Source: an uncultured bacterium (GTDB lineage Bacteria; Bacillota; Clostridia; Lachnospirales; Lachnospiraceae). Taken from it: a DNA stretch of 22,000 nucleotides. The notes beneath the pieces are model-generated. The model saw only the letters and a list, made by a program, of their open reading frames with translations, was not told where the DNA came from and ran no database searches. Of the stretch, positions 1 to 9,300 are shown one piece after another. The translations under genes and the position numbers were made by a program. The stretch's first letter is position 1; each line of letters starts with the position of its first letter. Location: positions 1 to 22,000 of the forward strand of contig CAJMMH010000005.1 in the NCBI GenBank assembly GCA_905214365.1, in the 5' to 3' direction.

Positions 1-135
1 GAACCCGGCCGCCTGATTCCGCTTACTGCTCCATGTATATGCAGAGGCCATCCGGTTTATTCCAAAGATTCCGCCAACGAACCGGTACTTTCTGCCAATT
101 CCCGACTCATTCATTCACAGGCAATTTCCAGGCAG

Positions 136-181
136 AAAAAACGGGCGCCCGAGACAAAACTTCTTTGTCTTCGGACACCCG
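136..181 (-). terminator. Rho-independent terminator after gpsA
   Basis: Read on the minus strand, a stem of about 17 bp with G-U pairs and one bulge (arms near 142-158 and 164-181) is followed at once by six T (136-141). It lies about 60 bp beyond the gpsA stop and fits the end of the DUF512-der-plsY-gpsA transcript. The plus strand also has a T-rich tract (183-194), so it may work in both directions. I see no gene in 1-135. Confidence 0.85.
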
Positions 182-242
182 CTTTTATTTTTTTGCCATA
201 TGCTCCCGGAATCTCGCTGTGCCTGATTTTGTGAGCACATAC

Positions 243-1253
243 CTACCAAGATACAGAGGAATAATCTGCCTCCGCTGTTTTATCTCTGCACATCAGCTCC
301 ATCAGTGCCGTTTCCGGTGATTTTCCGTCAAACAGAATCTCATTTACCTGCTCTACAATCGGCATGGATACTCCGTACTTCTTTCCAAGCTCAAGTGCCG
401 CTTTTGCGGAATATACGCCCTCAACAACCATCTGTACCTCGTCCATTGCTTCCTTCATGGACTTCCCCTGGCCGATCAGGATTCCTGCGCGGCGGTTGCG
501 GCTGTGCATACTGGTACAGGTTACAATCAGGTCACCGATTCCAGAAAGACCGGCAAACGTCTGGGCATGTCCGCCCATCTTCATGCCCAGTCTCGTAATT
601 TCAGCAATTCCTCTTGTCATTAACGCTGCCTTAGTATTGTCTCCGCAGCCAAGCCCGTCAGAAATTCCCGCCGCAAGCGCAATGACATTTTTCAGCGCGC
701 CGCCAAGTTCAATTCCTATCATATCCGGACTGGTATAAATACGGAATACCGGAGACATAAACAGGTTCTGAACCTCCTGCGCGGTCTGCCTATCGTGCGC
801 TCCCGCCACACAGCTGGTCGGAATCCCGCGGCTGACCTCCTCCGCATGACTCGGTCCGGACAGCACTGCGACATTTGCCTGCGGAATTTCCTGTTCGATC
901 TGCTGGGAAAGCGTCATCAGTGTTCCCTCTTCCACGCCCTTTGCCACATCAACAATCAGCTGGCCGTCTGCAATGAACGGCTTCATCTGTCTGGCAACAC
1001 GTCTTGTGTACACAGACGGCACAGACATGACAAGCATCTTCTTTCCCGTGCATGCCTCTTTCAGATCCGCAGTAAATACAATCTCCTTTGGGATCGCTAC
1101 ACCAGGAAGATTTTTGCAGGTGTAAGTTTCCTTCAGCTGCTCAATTTCCGCCGGGATTGCGGACCATGCCGTTACCTGGTGCCCGTTCTGTGCCAGTACA
1201 ATGCCAAGTGCAATTCCCCAGGTTCCGGTTCCTATAATACTGACATCTGCCAT
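243..1253 (-). CDS. gpsA: NAD(P)-dependent glycerol-3-phosphate dehydrogenase
   Basis: A cytosolic enzyme that reduces dihydroxyacetone phosphate to sn-glycerol-3-phosphate, the backbone for phospholipids. The 336-residue product has the usual length. An N-terminal Rossmann fold carries GTGTWG at residues 8-13. The C-terminal domain holds the family signature GGALKNVIALAAG with the expected catalytic Lys188, followed by GDNTKAALMTRG. Lys105 in VDVAKGVE is also conserved. The ATG is preceded by GGAGG with a 6-base spacer. It is the last gene of the operon, 45 bp after plsY, the acyltransferase that consumes its product, and a terminator follows the stop. Nothing looks damaged. Family assignment is very secure. 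Confidence 0.98.
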   Translation of the reverse strand: MADVSIIGTGTWGIALGIVLAQNGHQVTAWSAIPAEIEQLKETYTCKNLPGVAIPKEIVFTADLKEACTGKKMLVMSVPSVYTRRVARQMKPFIADGQLIVDVAKGVEEGTLMTLSQQIEQEIPQANVAVLSGPSHAEEVSRGIPTSCVAGAHDRQTAQEVQNLFMSPVFRIYTSPDMIGIELGGALKNVIALAAGISDGLGCGDNTKAALMTRGIAEITRLGMKMGGHAQTFAGLSGIGDLIVTCTSMHSRNRRAGILIGQGKSMKEAMDEVQMVVEGVYSAKAALELGKKYGVSMPIVEQVNEILFDGKSPETALMELMCRDKTAEADYSSVSW

Positions 1254-1298
1254 ACATTACCTCCATCCGCATGCGTCTGCATGCGTTTTCTTTTCCGT

Positions 1299-1937
1299 TT
1301 ATGCTTTTTTTGCTCCGATCTTATTTTCGGTACCATTCATCAGACGGACAATATTAGCTCTGTGCCGAATATACGAAAGCACCGTAATCACAGCAAGAAG
1401 GATCACATACTCCGTGCCCTCTCCCTGGCCGACGTGAATCCAGCCGATTTTATAGAACAGCACACCAAAAATAAAGTTCAGCGTTGTTACAATCAGAGAA
1501 CCAAGAGAAACATAGCGTGTAATTCCTACCGCCGCCGCAAAGCACGCGAGACAGATTGCGGAAATCCGCAGGTCAAACGCCAGAATAAAGCCGGATGTAC
1601 TTGAAATCCCTTTTCCTCCACGGAATCCCAGATAGCAGGGATAGTTATGTCCGAGAATGACGCCAAGCGCCATATACATCATATAAACCAGAGCAAGATC
1701 CGGCTGTACCGAAGCATAATACAAACGCACAGCAAGACATGGAATCAGCGCCTTGAGCAGGTCGCCGAGAAATACAATCAGTCCCGCCTTCTTTCCCAAC
1801 ACACGGAGCGTATTGGTTGCCCCGGAATTTCCGCTCCCTTGGGAGCGGATGTCGATTCCATGCGCACGTCCGTACAGATAACCGGTCTGAATCAGGCCGA
1901 AGCAGTATCCGACTGCCAGCAGTAGTATCCGCATCAT
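1299..1937 (-). CDS. plsY: Acyl-phosphate:glycerol-3-phosphate acyltransferase PlsY
   Basis: An integral membrane enzyme that moves an acyl group from acyl-phosphate to glycerol-3-phosphate, giving lysophosphatidic acid. The 212-residue protein is almost wholly hydrophobic segments. All three PlsY motifs are present: GSGNSGATNTLRVLG near the N-terminus, GHNYPCYLGFRGGKG in the middle, and RHRANIVRLMNGTENK near the C-terminus. The start lies 4 bp after the der stop, with AAGGAAG inside the end of der, so translation is probably coupled. Two adjacent ATG codons (1937 and 1934) could both serve. Its substrate is supplied by the downstream gpsA, which explains the linkage. Confidence 0.97.
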   Translation of the reverse strand: MMRILLLAVGYCFGLIQTGYLYGRAHGIDIRSQGSGNSGATNTLRVLGKKAGLIVFLGDLLKALIPCLAVRLYYASVQPDLALVYMMYMALGVILGHNYPCYLGFRGGKGISSTSGFILAFDLRISAICLACFAAAVGITRYVSLGSLIVTTLNFIFGVLFYKIGWIHVGQGEGTEYVILLAVITVLSYIRHRANIVRLMNGTENKIGAKKA

Positions 1938-1941
1938 AACC

Positions 1942-3264
1942 TTAGTCTTCCTTTCGTTCTCTGATAATAAACTTTAATGAAGTCCCCCGGAACCCAAACG
2001 CATTCCGAATCTGGTTCTCAATATATCTGGTATAAGAGTAATGCATCAGTTCTTTATCGTTGACAAACAAAACAAATGTCGGCGGTTTTACCGCAACCTG
2101 CGTCATGTAGAAGATCTTCAGACGGCGGCCCTTATCGGACGGCGGCTGCTGCATAGTAACTGCCTCGGAAAGGATCTCATTCAGCACGCCAGTTGCCACA
2201 CGCTGATTCTGATTCTGAATGACCATATCAATCAGATCAAACAGGCGGTCTAAACGCTGGCCGGTCTTTGCGGAGATAAACAGGATTTCCGCGTAGTCCA
2301 TGTAGGAAAGCGTCTGCTTTACCTTTTCAGTAAAACGGTAAATGGTCTTGTCATCCTTGGTAATTGCGTCCCACTTGTTGACCGCAATGATGACACCCTT
2401 TCCTCTTTCATGAGCGATTCCTGCAATCTTGGCGTCCTGCTCGGTCACGCCCTCTTCCGCATCAATGACCATCACAACCACATCGGCGCGCTCAACCGCG
2501 GCAACCGTACGGATGATGCTGAACCGTTCAAGATCTTCCTTAATCTTGCTTTTGCGGCGCAGGCCCGCTGTATCAATCAGAATATACTCTTTTCCATTGC
2601 GGACTAACGGCGTATCAACCGCGTCTCTGGTCGTTCCGGCAATGTCGGATACAATCACACGGTTTTCTCCAGTCAGACGGTTGACGATGGACGACTTACC
2701 GACATTCGGCTTGCCGACAATCGCAACACGCGGTCTGTCATCCTCTTCCTCTGTGCCTTCTCCCTCTTTAAAATTTGCGACAACAGCCTCTAACAGATCG
2801 CCGATACCCTGACGGTTGACAGACGATACCGGGTACGGGTCGCCGATACCAAGGTTGTAGAACTCATATACATCCGCTTCCTGCTTACGGAAGGAATCAA
2901 CCTTATTAACGCAAAGAACAACTGGCTTATGGCTGCGGCGCAGCATATCCGCTACCTTTCCGTCCGCGTCAACCAGCCCCTGCTTTACGTCAGTCATAAA
3001 AATAATAACATCCGCGGTATCAATCGCGATCTGTGCCTGCTCCCGCATCTGAGATAAAATAATATCGGAGCTGTCCGGCTCAATACCGCCGGTGTCAATC
3101 AGCGTAAACTGGTAGTTCAGCCAGCTGCAGTCCGCATAGATACGGTCTCTGGTTACACCAGGCGTATCTTTTACAATTGAAATGGTGTCGCCGGCAAGCA
3201 CATTGAACATCGTGGACTTTCCCACGTTCGGTCTGCCGACAATCGCTACGATTGGTTTGCTCAT
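1942..3264 (-). CDS. der: Ribosome biogenesis GTPase Der (EngA)
   Basis: A tandem-GTPase factor for 50S ribosomal subunit assembly. The 440-residue product has two G domains, each with its P-loop: GRPNVGKS at residues 10-17, with DTGG at 57-60 and NKVD further on, then GKPNVGKSS, DTAGLRRKSKIK and NKWD in the second. The C-terminus is the KH-like domain ending in FRGTSLKFIIRERK. I start at 3264 because GGAGG sits 5 bases upstream and the protein then begins MSKPIVAIVG. The reading frame stays open upstream to 3336, but those 24 residues resemble no Der N-terminus. It lies about 100 bp after the DUF512 gene and abuts plsY. Confidence 0.97.
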   Translation of the reverse strand: MSKPIVAIVGRPNVGKSTMFNVLAGDTISIVKDTPGVTRDRIYADCSWLNYQFTLIDTGGIEPDSSDIILSQMREQAQIAIDTADVIIFMTDVKQGLVDADGKVADMLRRSHKPVVLCVNKVDSFRKQEADVYEFYNLGIGDPYPVSSVNRQGIGDLLEAVVANFKEGEGTEEEDDRPRVAIVGKPNVGKSSIVNRLTGENRVIVSDIAGTTRDAVDTPLVRNGKEYILIDTAGLRRKSKIKEDLERFSIIRTVAAVERADVVVMVIDAEEGVTEQDAKIAGIAHERGKGVIIAVNKWDAITKDDKTIYRFTEKVKQTLSYMDYAEILFISAKTGQRLDRLFDLIDMVIQNQNQRVATGVLNEILSEAVTMQQPPSDKGRRLKIFYMTQVAVKPPTFVLFVNDKELMHYSYTRYIENQIRNAFGFRGTSLKFIIRERKED

Positions 3265-3364
3265 ATTTTCCTCCACTGCCGTACATGTACTTCCGGAATC
3301 TCTTATGCAACTGCCCTTGCAACGGGACAGGACCAAAACAACGGAATTCCTGGATTACATGATT

Positions 3365-4753
3365 TTACGGCTCTTCATCATCAATTTCTTCATCCAGTTC
3401 ATACGGAGAATGCAGCTGGCTGCCGATCAATTCCCGCTCTTCTCCGATCATTGCCAGGATCAGATCCTGACCGTCTGATTTTACAATATTAATAGGAACT
3501 TGTAAAGCATTTTCCAGATCAGTCTTTGTCATATCGTCCAGAAATACCTCTTCTCCGCTTCGAAACATATTGACCGGAAGCAGAAGCTCCTCTCCAAGCT
3601 GCTTTCCGATCAGCTGCGCCTTCAGGTCTGTCCCGGTAACCAGTCCGGAAACCGTGATTGATTCACCGAAAAAGTCATTGCGGATTGCGTATACCTGGAC
3701 CGATACACCCGGATACTTTTCTGCTACCTTTGCTGCAATCTGCTTAAGGAACGGCGCTGCCAGCTTTCCGGTTGCCAAAGATACAGACCGTATCCGGTCG
3801 TCCCCCGGAAGCTCATCAAGCGCCCACGCGGTCTCTTCAAGCAGCAGCCGCAGCATACCGACACCATTTTCCAGCTGAATATACCCGTCGTACCGGCCTT
3901 CCTCCGGAAGATCACGCTCTGCAAGCAGATAAAACTCATCACTTGCATGGACAAAATGAACTCCGTACTGCTCAAACATGCGGTTCTGCACCGACTCAAT
4001 CAGATCAAGCGCTGCCTGTGCATCTTCCTTTGTCATTGCCCGAAGCGGATACAATCCTTTCCGATACTTGCTCAGGCCGACCGGAACCACGGATACACTC
4101 TGCATCTGCGGATACAGCCCGGACAAATCCTCAAGACTGCGCTTCAGCTCTTCTCTGTCATTGACATCCGGGCACAGCACAATCTGTCCGTTCATTTCAA
4201 TGCCGCCTTCCTTCAGCAGATGAAGCTTATCCATAATCTGTCCCGCAAACCGGTTATGCAGCATTTTCACCCGAAGCTCCGGATTGGTGGTCTGTACAGA
4301 TACATTGATCGGTGACAGACGGTACTTGATGATCCGCTCCAGATCCTTCTGCTTCATGTTGGTCAGCGTAACATAGTTTCCCTGCAGAAACGACAGTCTG
4401 GCATCATCATCCTTAAAGTACAGAGTTTCCCGCATGCCCGGCGGCATCTGGTCAATAAAGCAGAAGATACACTTATTCGTACAGGAACGGTAATCCGACA
4501 TCAGACCATTTTCAAACTCGATTCCCAGGTCTTCATAGTAATCCTTGTCAAATTCCCACTCAACCTGCGTACCATCCTTTTTTTCGACAATCATGGAAAT
4601 GTCTTCATTCTGAATATAAAATCGGTAATCCAGCACATCCTCAATCGGTTCCCCATTGATTTCGAGAAGGCGGTCCCCCGGCTCTAACTCCAGCTCTTCA
4701 CCAATTGATCCCGGCGCAACGGACTTGATCTGATGCGCGTACGTTTTTTTCAT
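3365..4753 (-). CDS. DUF512 family PDZ / radical-SAM-type Fe-S protein
   Basis: A 462-residue protein of the clostridial DUF512 family (TIGR03279-like), whose reaction is not established. Residues 8-50 look like a PDZ-type module (HQIKSVAPGSIGEELELEPGDRLLEINGEPI, split here only for reading as SVAPGSIGEE and LEPGDRLLEINGEP). C91, C95 and C98 form a CxxxCxxC cluster motif typical of radical SAM enzymes, followed by FIDQMPPGMRETLYFKDDD, and the C-terminal half is the DUF512 region with GxxxGxD-type patches. There is no signal peptide. The start has GGAGG 4 bases upstream. It is the first gene of an operon with der, plsY and gpsA, an order common in Clostridia, and has its own promoter at 4820-4848. 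The placement hints at a link to ribosome or membrane biogenesis, but that is inference. Confidence 0.9.
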   Translation of the reverse strand: MKKTYAHQIKSVAPGSIGEELELEPGDRLLEINGEPIEDVLDYRFYIQNEDISMIVEKKDGTQVEWEFDKDYYEDLGIEFENGLMSDYRSCTNKCIFCFIDQMPPGMRETLYFKDDDARLSFLQGNYVTLTNMKQKDLERIIKYRLSPINVSVQTTNPELRVKMLHNRFAGQIMDKLHLLKEGGIEMNGQIVLCPDVNDREELKRSLEDLSGLYPQMQSVSVVPVGLSKYRKGLYPLRAMTKEDAQAALDLIESVQNRMFEQYGVHFVHASDEFYLLAERDLPEEGRYDGYIQLENGVGMLRLLLEETAWALDELPGDDRIRSVSLATGKLAAPFLKQIAAKVAEKYPGVSVQVYAIRNDFFGESITVSGLVTGTDLKAQLIGKQLGEELLLPVNMFRSGEEVFLDDMTKTDLENALQVPINIVKSDGQDLILAMIGEERELIGSQLHSPYELDEEIDDEEP

Positions 4754-4819
4754 AATTCCTCCAAATGAACACGGAGATTCACAGTCTGCCTGTCTCCGCT
4801 GATTTTCTGTCTGCCTTTT

Positions 4820-4848
4820 AGGATACCATCTTTTTCGTATTTTGTAAA
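4820..4848 (-). promoter_or_regulatory. SigA-type promoter for the DUF512-der-plsY-gpsA operon
   Basis: On the minus strand TTTACA (4848-4843) and TATCCT (4825-4820) are separated by 17 bp. The predicted leader is roughly 60 nt to the start at 4753. A 6-bp inverted repeat (CGGAGA/TCTCCG) lies in this leader, too weak to call a switch. Nothing better is seen on this strand of the divergent region. Confidence 0.6.
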
Positions 4849-4865
4849 GAATTACGCATTTACCC

Positions 4866-4895
4866 TTGACGGATGATTTTCAATAATGGTATAAA
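4866..4895 (+). promoter_or_regulatory. SigA-type promoter for the PRPP synthetase gene
   Basis: TTGACG (4866-4871) and TATAAA (4890-4895) with an 18-bp spacer face the gene starting at 5005, leaving a leader of about 100 nt. The two divergent promoters in this region have their -35 boxes only 17 bp apart, so polymerases could interfere. No recognisable riboswitch is seen between 4900 and 5004. Confidence 0.6.
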
Positions 4896-5004
4896 TATGT
4901 CTGAAACTGTCTGAATCATGCCTTATATATTTGTCTCCCTCATTGTATGGAAAGCAGATGAGGCAGCACAAAAGCATGTTTCAGAAGAATGAATGGAGGA
5001 CAAT

Positions 5005-6192
5005 ATGGCTAAAAAGGATTTTGTGTTTGAAAACAGTATTCCGATCGCGCCGCTCAAAATTGCAGCTTTAAGCGGAAGCCGGGAGCTGGCAGAGGCAGTA
5101 GACGCTCACATTGTTGCATTCCGCCGCCATGATACAGAGGCATTAATCGAAAAACAGACCAGTCTGGACTACCGCGGATATGATTCCGATTCTTATCTTC
5201 TGGACTTTAAGTGTTCCAGGTTCGGCTCCGGCGAAGCAAAGTGTGTGCTGAATGAATCAGTCCGCGGCATGGATGTGTTTGCCATGGTTGATGTTACGAA
5301 TTATAGTATCACCTATCCGGTATGCGGGGAACTGAACCATATGTCTCCGGACAATCACTTTCAGGATCTGAAGCGGCTGATCGGCTGCTGCGGAAACGCG
5401 CGCCGTGTCAATGTTGTTATGCCGTTCCTGTACGAAGGAAGACAGCATAAACGTACCCGCCGCGAATCTTTGGACTGCGCATGGGCACTGCAGGAGCTTA
5501 TCAATATGGGGGTTTCCAACATTATTACGTTTGACGCGCATGATCCGCGCGTACAGAACGCAATCCCGCTTCACGGTTTTGATAACTTTACACCTCCTTA
5601 TCAGTTTATCAAGGCGCTTCTTGGCCGCGAAAAGGAACTGAAGATTGACAAAGAGCACCTGATGGTTATCAGCCCGGATGAAGGCGCAATGGGACGTTCC
5701 GTTTACTTTGCCAACAACCTCGGCGTTGATATGGGTATGTTCTACAAGCGTCGTGACTACTCCACCGTTGTCAATGGAAAGAATCCGATTGTCGCACATG
5801 AGTTTTTGGGCTCCGATGTAACTGGCAAGACCGTTATCATCGTTGACGATATGATTTCCTCCGGCGAAAGCATGCTGGATACTGCACGCGAGCTAAAGGA
5901 ACGTGGCGCTCAGAAAGTTATTGTCTGCTGTACATTCGGCCTGTTTACGGACGGACTTCAGAAGTTTGATGACTTCTACAAGAAAGAATACATTGATTAT
6001 GTCATCACCACCAATCTGAATTATCAGCCGCAGGAGCTGAAGCAGAGACCATGGTATCTGGAAGCAGATATGAGCAAGTTTACAGCTGCAATTATCAACT
6101 CCCTCAACCACGATGTTCCGATCGGTGCAACGCTGTCTCCGACTGAGAAGATCCAGACGCTGTTACGCAAATACAAAGGACTCGAAGACTGA
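5005..6192 (+). CDS. prs: Ribose-phosphate pyrophosphokinase, long clostridial form
   Basis: Makes PRPP from ribose 5-phosphate and ATP for nucleotide, His and Trp synthesis in the cytosol. The 395-residue product is about 80 longer than a standard enzyme (about 315). Family blocks in order: RFGSGEAKCVLNESVRG at 72-88 (usual RFSDGE...NESVRG), EGRQHKRTRRE at 144-154, FDAHDPRVQ at 176-184, the KRR catalytic loop at 248-250, and the PRPP loop VIIVDDMISSGES at 277-289. The extra length is mainly an N-terminal extension of about 65 residues. I start at 5005, with GGAGGA at 4995-5000; the ATG at 4993 overlaps that ribosome site and is unlikely. It is monocistronic, divergent from the DUF512 operon and convergent with polC. 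Activity looks intact, but the divergence leaves allosteric behaviour open. Confidence 0.94.
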   Translation: MAKKDFVFENSIPIAPLKIAALSGSRELAEAVDAHIVAFRRHDTEALIEKQTSLDYRGYDSDSYLLDFKCSRFGSGEAKCVLNESVRGMDVFAMVDVTNYSITYPVCGELNHMSPDNHFQDLKRLIGCCGNARRVNVVMPFLYEGRQHKRTRRESLDCAWALQELINMGVSNIITFDAHDPRVQNAIPLHGFDNFTPPYQFIKALLGREKELKIDKEHLMVISPDEGAMGRSVYFANNLGVDMGMFYKRRDYSTVVNGKNPIVAHEFLGSDVTGKTVIIVDDMISSGESMLDTARELKERGAQKVIVCCTFGLFTDGLQKFDDFYKKEYIDYVITTNLNYQPQELKQRPWYLEADMSKFTAAIINSLNHDVPIGATLSPTEKIQTLLRKYKGLED

Positions 6193-6260
6193 TTTTCCAG
6201 TCTGCCGCCTCATAACACGGACCTGCAGCAGAGTCAGTAAGTAAATAAGTAAAACAGATC

Positions 6261-6309
6261 AAAAGAACGCGTATCCGATCGGTTTTCCGACCAGATACGC
6301 GTTCTTTTT
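6261..6309. terminator. Bidirectional terminator between prs and polC
   Basis: A near-perfect stem pairs 6261-6275 with 6294-6308, with a further short GATCGG/CCGACC inner helix and a TTTT loop. On the plus strand the stem ends in a T5 tract, and on the minus strand in T4. It lies about 70 bp after the prs stop and about 70 bp beyond the polC stop, so it can end both convergent transcripts. Confidence 0.92.
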
Positions 6310-6380
6310 GTTTCTTTATTCGTTTTTCTTGACGCCGCTCTTCTTTGACGCGGCAGACATGACACGCATCCTACCTGTCA

Positions 6381-9300
6381 TTATCCCTGCATCAAATCAA
6401 AGATTGACAGCTGATTGCTTTCCGGAATGTCACCGAGGATTCCCAGCTCGCCGAGCTTGTCCGATACGGTCTGTCCGACTTTCGCCCGCTCTTTGAAATC
6501 ATCCCGTGACAAAAACGGTCCATTCTTTGCCGCATCAACAATTGATTCCGCTGCCTTTCCGCCAAGACCTTCGATTGAGCTCAGCGACGGCATTAGCTTT
6601 CCATCAATAATCTGGAAACGGTTTGCCTGCACCTTGAACAGGTCAATCGGCACAAAATCAAAGCCTCTCGCATACATCTCCTGAACGATACGCATATCTT
6701 TCATCGTATCCTTTTCCTTCGGAGATAATGTATCGGCACGGTTCTTATAATCCGCCAGATTCCGTTCAAGCACCTCTCTTCCGCGGCACATCAGCTCATA
6801 GGAAAAACCGGTTGCGCGGATGCTGAAGTACGCAGCATAGTACGCAAGCGGATAGAAAATCTTGCAGTACGCAATCCGCCACATCATCATAACATACGCT
6901 GCCGCATGCGCCTTCGGAAACATGTACTTGATTTTTTTGCACGACCAGATGTACCAGTCCGGTACGTCATGGTCGATCATTTCCTGCTCCCACTCCGGAG
7001 TCAGTCCCTTTCCTTTCCGAACTGCCTCCATGATTTTGAACGCATGACCCTTCTCCAAACCCTTACTGATCAGATAAATCATAATATCATCACGGGTACA
7101 GATTGCCGTGGAAATCGTCGCCTTTCCTTCCTGCAGAAGCGTCTGCGCGTTGCCGAGCCATACATCGGTTCCGTGGGACAATCCGGCAATCCGGACAAGA
7201 TCAGAAAAGTACTTTGGCTTTGTCTCGATTAACATCTGCATTGCGAAATCCGTTCCGAACTCCGGAAGTCCGAGCGCGCCGAGCTTGCAGCCGCCAATAT
7301 CTTCCGGCTTGATTCCAAGTGCGGAAGTATCGCGGAACAGCGACATGACCTCCGGACTGTCTAACGGGAAGGTCGTCGGATCCTGTCCGGTCAGATCCTG
7401 CAGCATACGGATCATCGTCGGATCATCGTGTCCGAGAATATCCAGCTTCAACAGGTTATGGTCGATCGAATGATAATCAAAATGCGTTGTGATTGTACTC
7501 GTCGTCATATCGTCTGCCGGATGCTGAACCGGCGTAAACGAGTTAATGTCTTCGCCGTTCGGAAGTACAATGATGCCGCCCGGATGCTGGCCGGACGTCC
7601 GCTTGACACCGGTACAGCCGAGTACCAGCCGGTTGATTTCACACTCACGCTTATGCTGATTCCGCTCTTCGTAATAGTTCTTGACATAGCCGTATGCAGT
7701 CTTATCCGCCAGCGTACCAACCGTTCCTGCACGGAATGTCTGACCGGCTCCGAAAATTACCTCCGTATAGGCGTGCGCCTTACTCTGATATTCACCGGAA
7801 AAGTTCAGATCAATATCCGGCTCCTTGTCTCCATAGAAGCCAAGGAACGTCTCGAACGGAATATCAAATCCATCCTTTACCAGCTTCTCTCCACAGACCG
7901 GACACGTCTTATCGGGCATATCGCAGCCTGCGCCGCCGGCAAACTTTTTCACTTCCTCTGAATCAAAATCACTGTAATGACAGTGCGGGCAGTAATAGTG
8001 CGGACTTAACGGATTAACCTCGGTAATTCCGGACATGGTTGCGACAAAGGAAGATCCAACTGATCCTCTTGATCCAACCAGATATCCATCCGCATTGGAC
8101 TTATTTACCAGCTTCTGCGCAATCAGATACATAACCGCGTATCCGTTGGATATGATGGAATGCAGCTCATGCTCCAGCCGGTCCTCAACAATCTTCGGCA
8201 GCGGATCTCCATACATGGAATGAGCCTTGGTCAGACACAGGTTTCGAAGGTCCGTATCGGAATTTTCAATGACGGGCGGGCATTTGTCCGGCCGCACCGG
8301 CGCTATCATATCTAACCGGTCCGCAATCAGATTCGTATTGGTAACAACGACCTCATATGCCTTATCGCTTCCAAGAAATGCAAATTCATCCAGCATTTCC
8401 CTGGTTGTCCGATAATACAGCGGCGGTTGGAAATCCGCGTCGTCAAAACCTTTTCCGGCCATAATAATCCGGCGGTAAACCTCATCTTCCGGATTCATAA
8501 AATGCACGTCACAGGTTGCGCAGACCGGCTTGTCAAGGATTTCACCAAGTTCTACCACCTTTTCGCTGATCCCTTCCAGATCCTGCAGCGTATGATAGCC
8601 GGAATCCTCCTTACGCAGCATAAACTCGTTGTTTCTGGTCGGCTGAATCTCCAGATAATCGTAAAATCTGGCAATCCGCAGCAGCTCATCATCGCTTTCG
8701 CCTCCGACAATCGCACGGATCAGCTCTCCGGCCTCACAGGCGGAACCGATAATAATACCTTCCCGGTACTTCATAATCTCGGATCGCGGAAACCTTGGCC
8801 GTCTTGCAAAATACTTGGCATGCGACAGAGAAATCAGCCGGTAAAGGTTAATGCGTCCCTGCTCGTTGGCCGCCAGAAAGATGATGTGGTACGTCGGCAT
8901 CTTCATAATGGCTTCCGGAGAAAGCTTCGCCTTTTCCGTAATATCCCGCAGCGTCCCCATCCCCTGCTCCTTCAGGCGTTTAAGCAGCTTGACAAAGATT
9001 TCCGCCGTTGCCCCGGCATCATCAACTGCGCGATGGTGATTTTCCAGAGAAACCTCCAGCGCTTTTGCGACCGTATCCAGCTTGTAGCGGCTCAGATGCG
9101 GCAGCAGATATCTTGCCAGTCCCACCGTATCCACATAGGTCGGCTCATAATCCGGATTTCCGAGTCTGGCCGCATTTTCCTTCATAAAGCTGACATCAAA
9201 ATCCGCATTATGCGCCACCAGAGCGCAGCCTTTGGAAAACTCCATAAACTGCGGCAGAATTTCTTCGATGCCCGGTTCCCTGCACACCATATCATCGTTG

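Noticed and set aside
1..135. Small genes at the left edge
   Set aside because: The open frames there have no ribosome site or motif, and the region lies beyond a terminator. I see no supportable gene.
1269..1286. Direct repeat GCATGCGT twice between plsY and gpsA
   Set aside because: Two 8-base copies 10 bp apart in a 45-bp gap; too little to claim a regulatory site.
795..1604. 269-codon open frame on the plus strand across gpsA and plsY
   Set aside because: It is antisense to two conserved genes, rich in Cys, Arg and His as shadow frames often are, and has no family motif.
3265..3336. Upstream extension of der by 24 residues
   Set aside because: The GGAGG 5 bases before 3264 and the standard MSKPIVAIVG start make the longer form unlikely.
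6334..6354. GCCGC/GCGGC hairpin as a second polC terminator
   Set aside because: The stem is only 5 bp, and on the minus strand no T-tract follows. The strong hairpin at 6261-6309 suffices.
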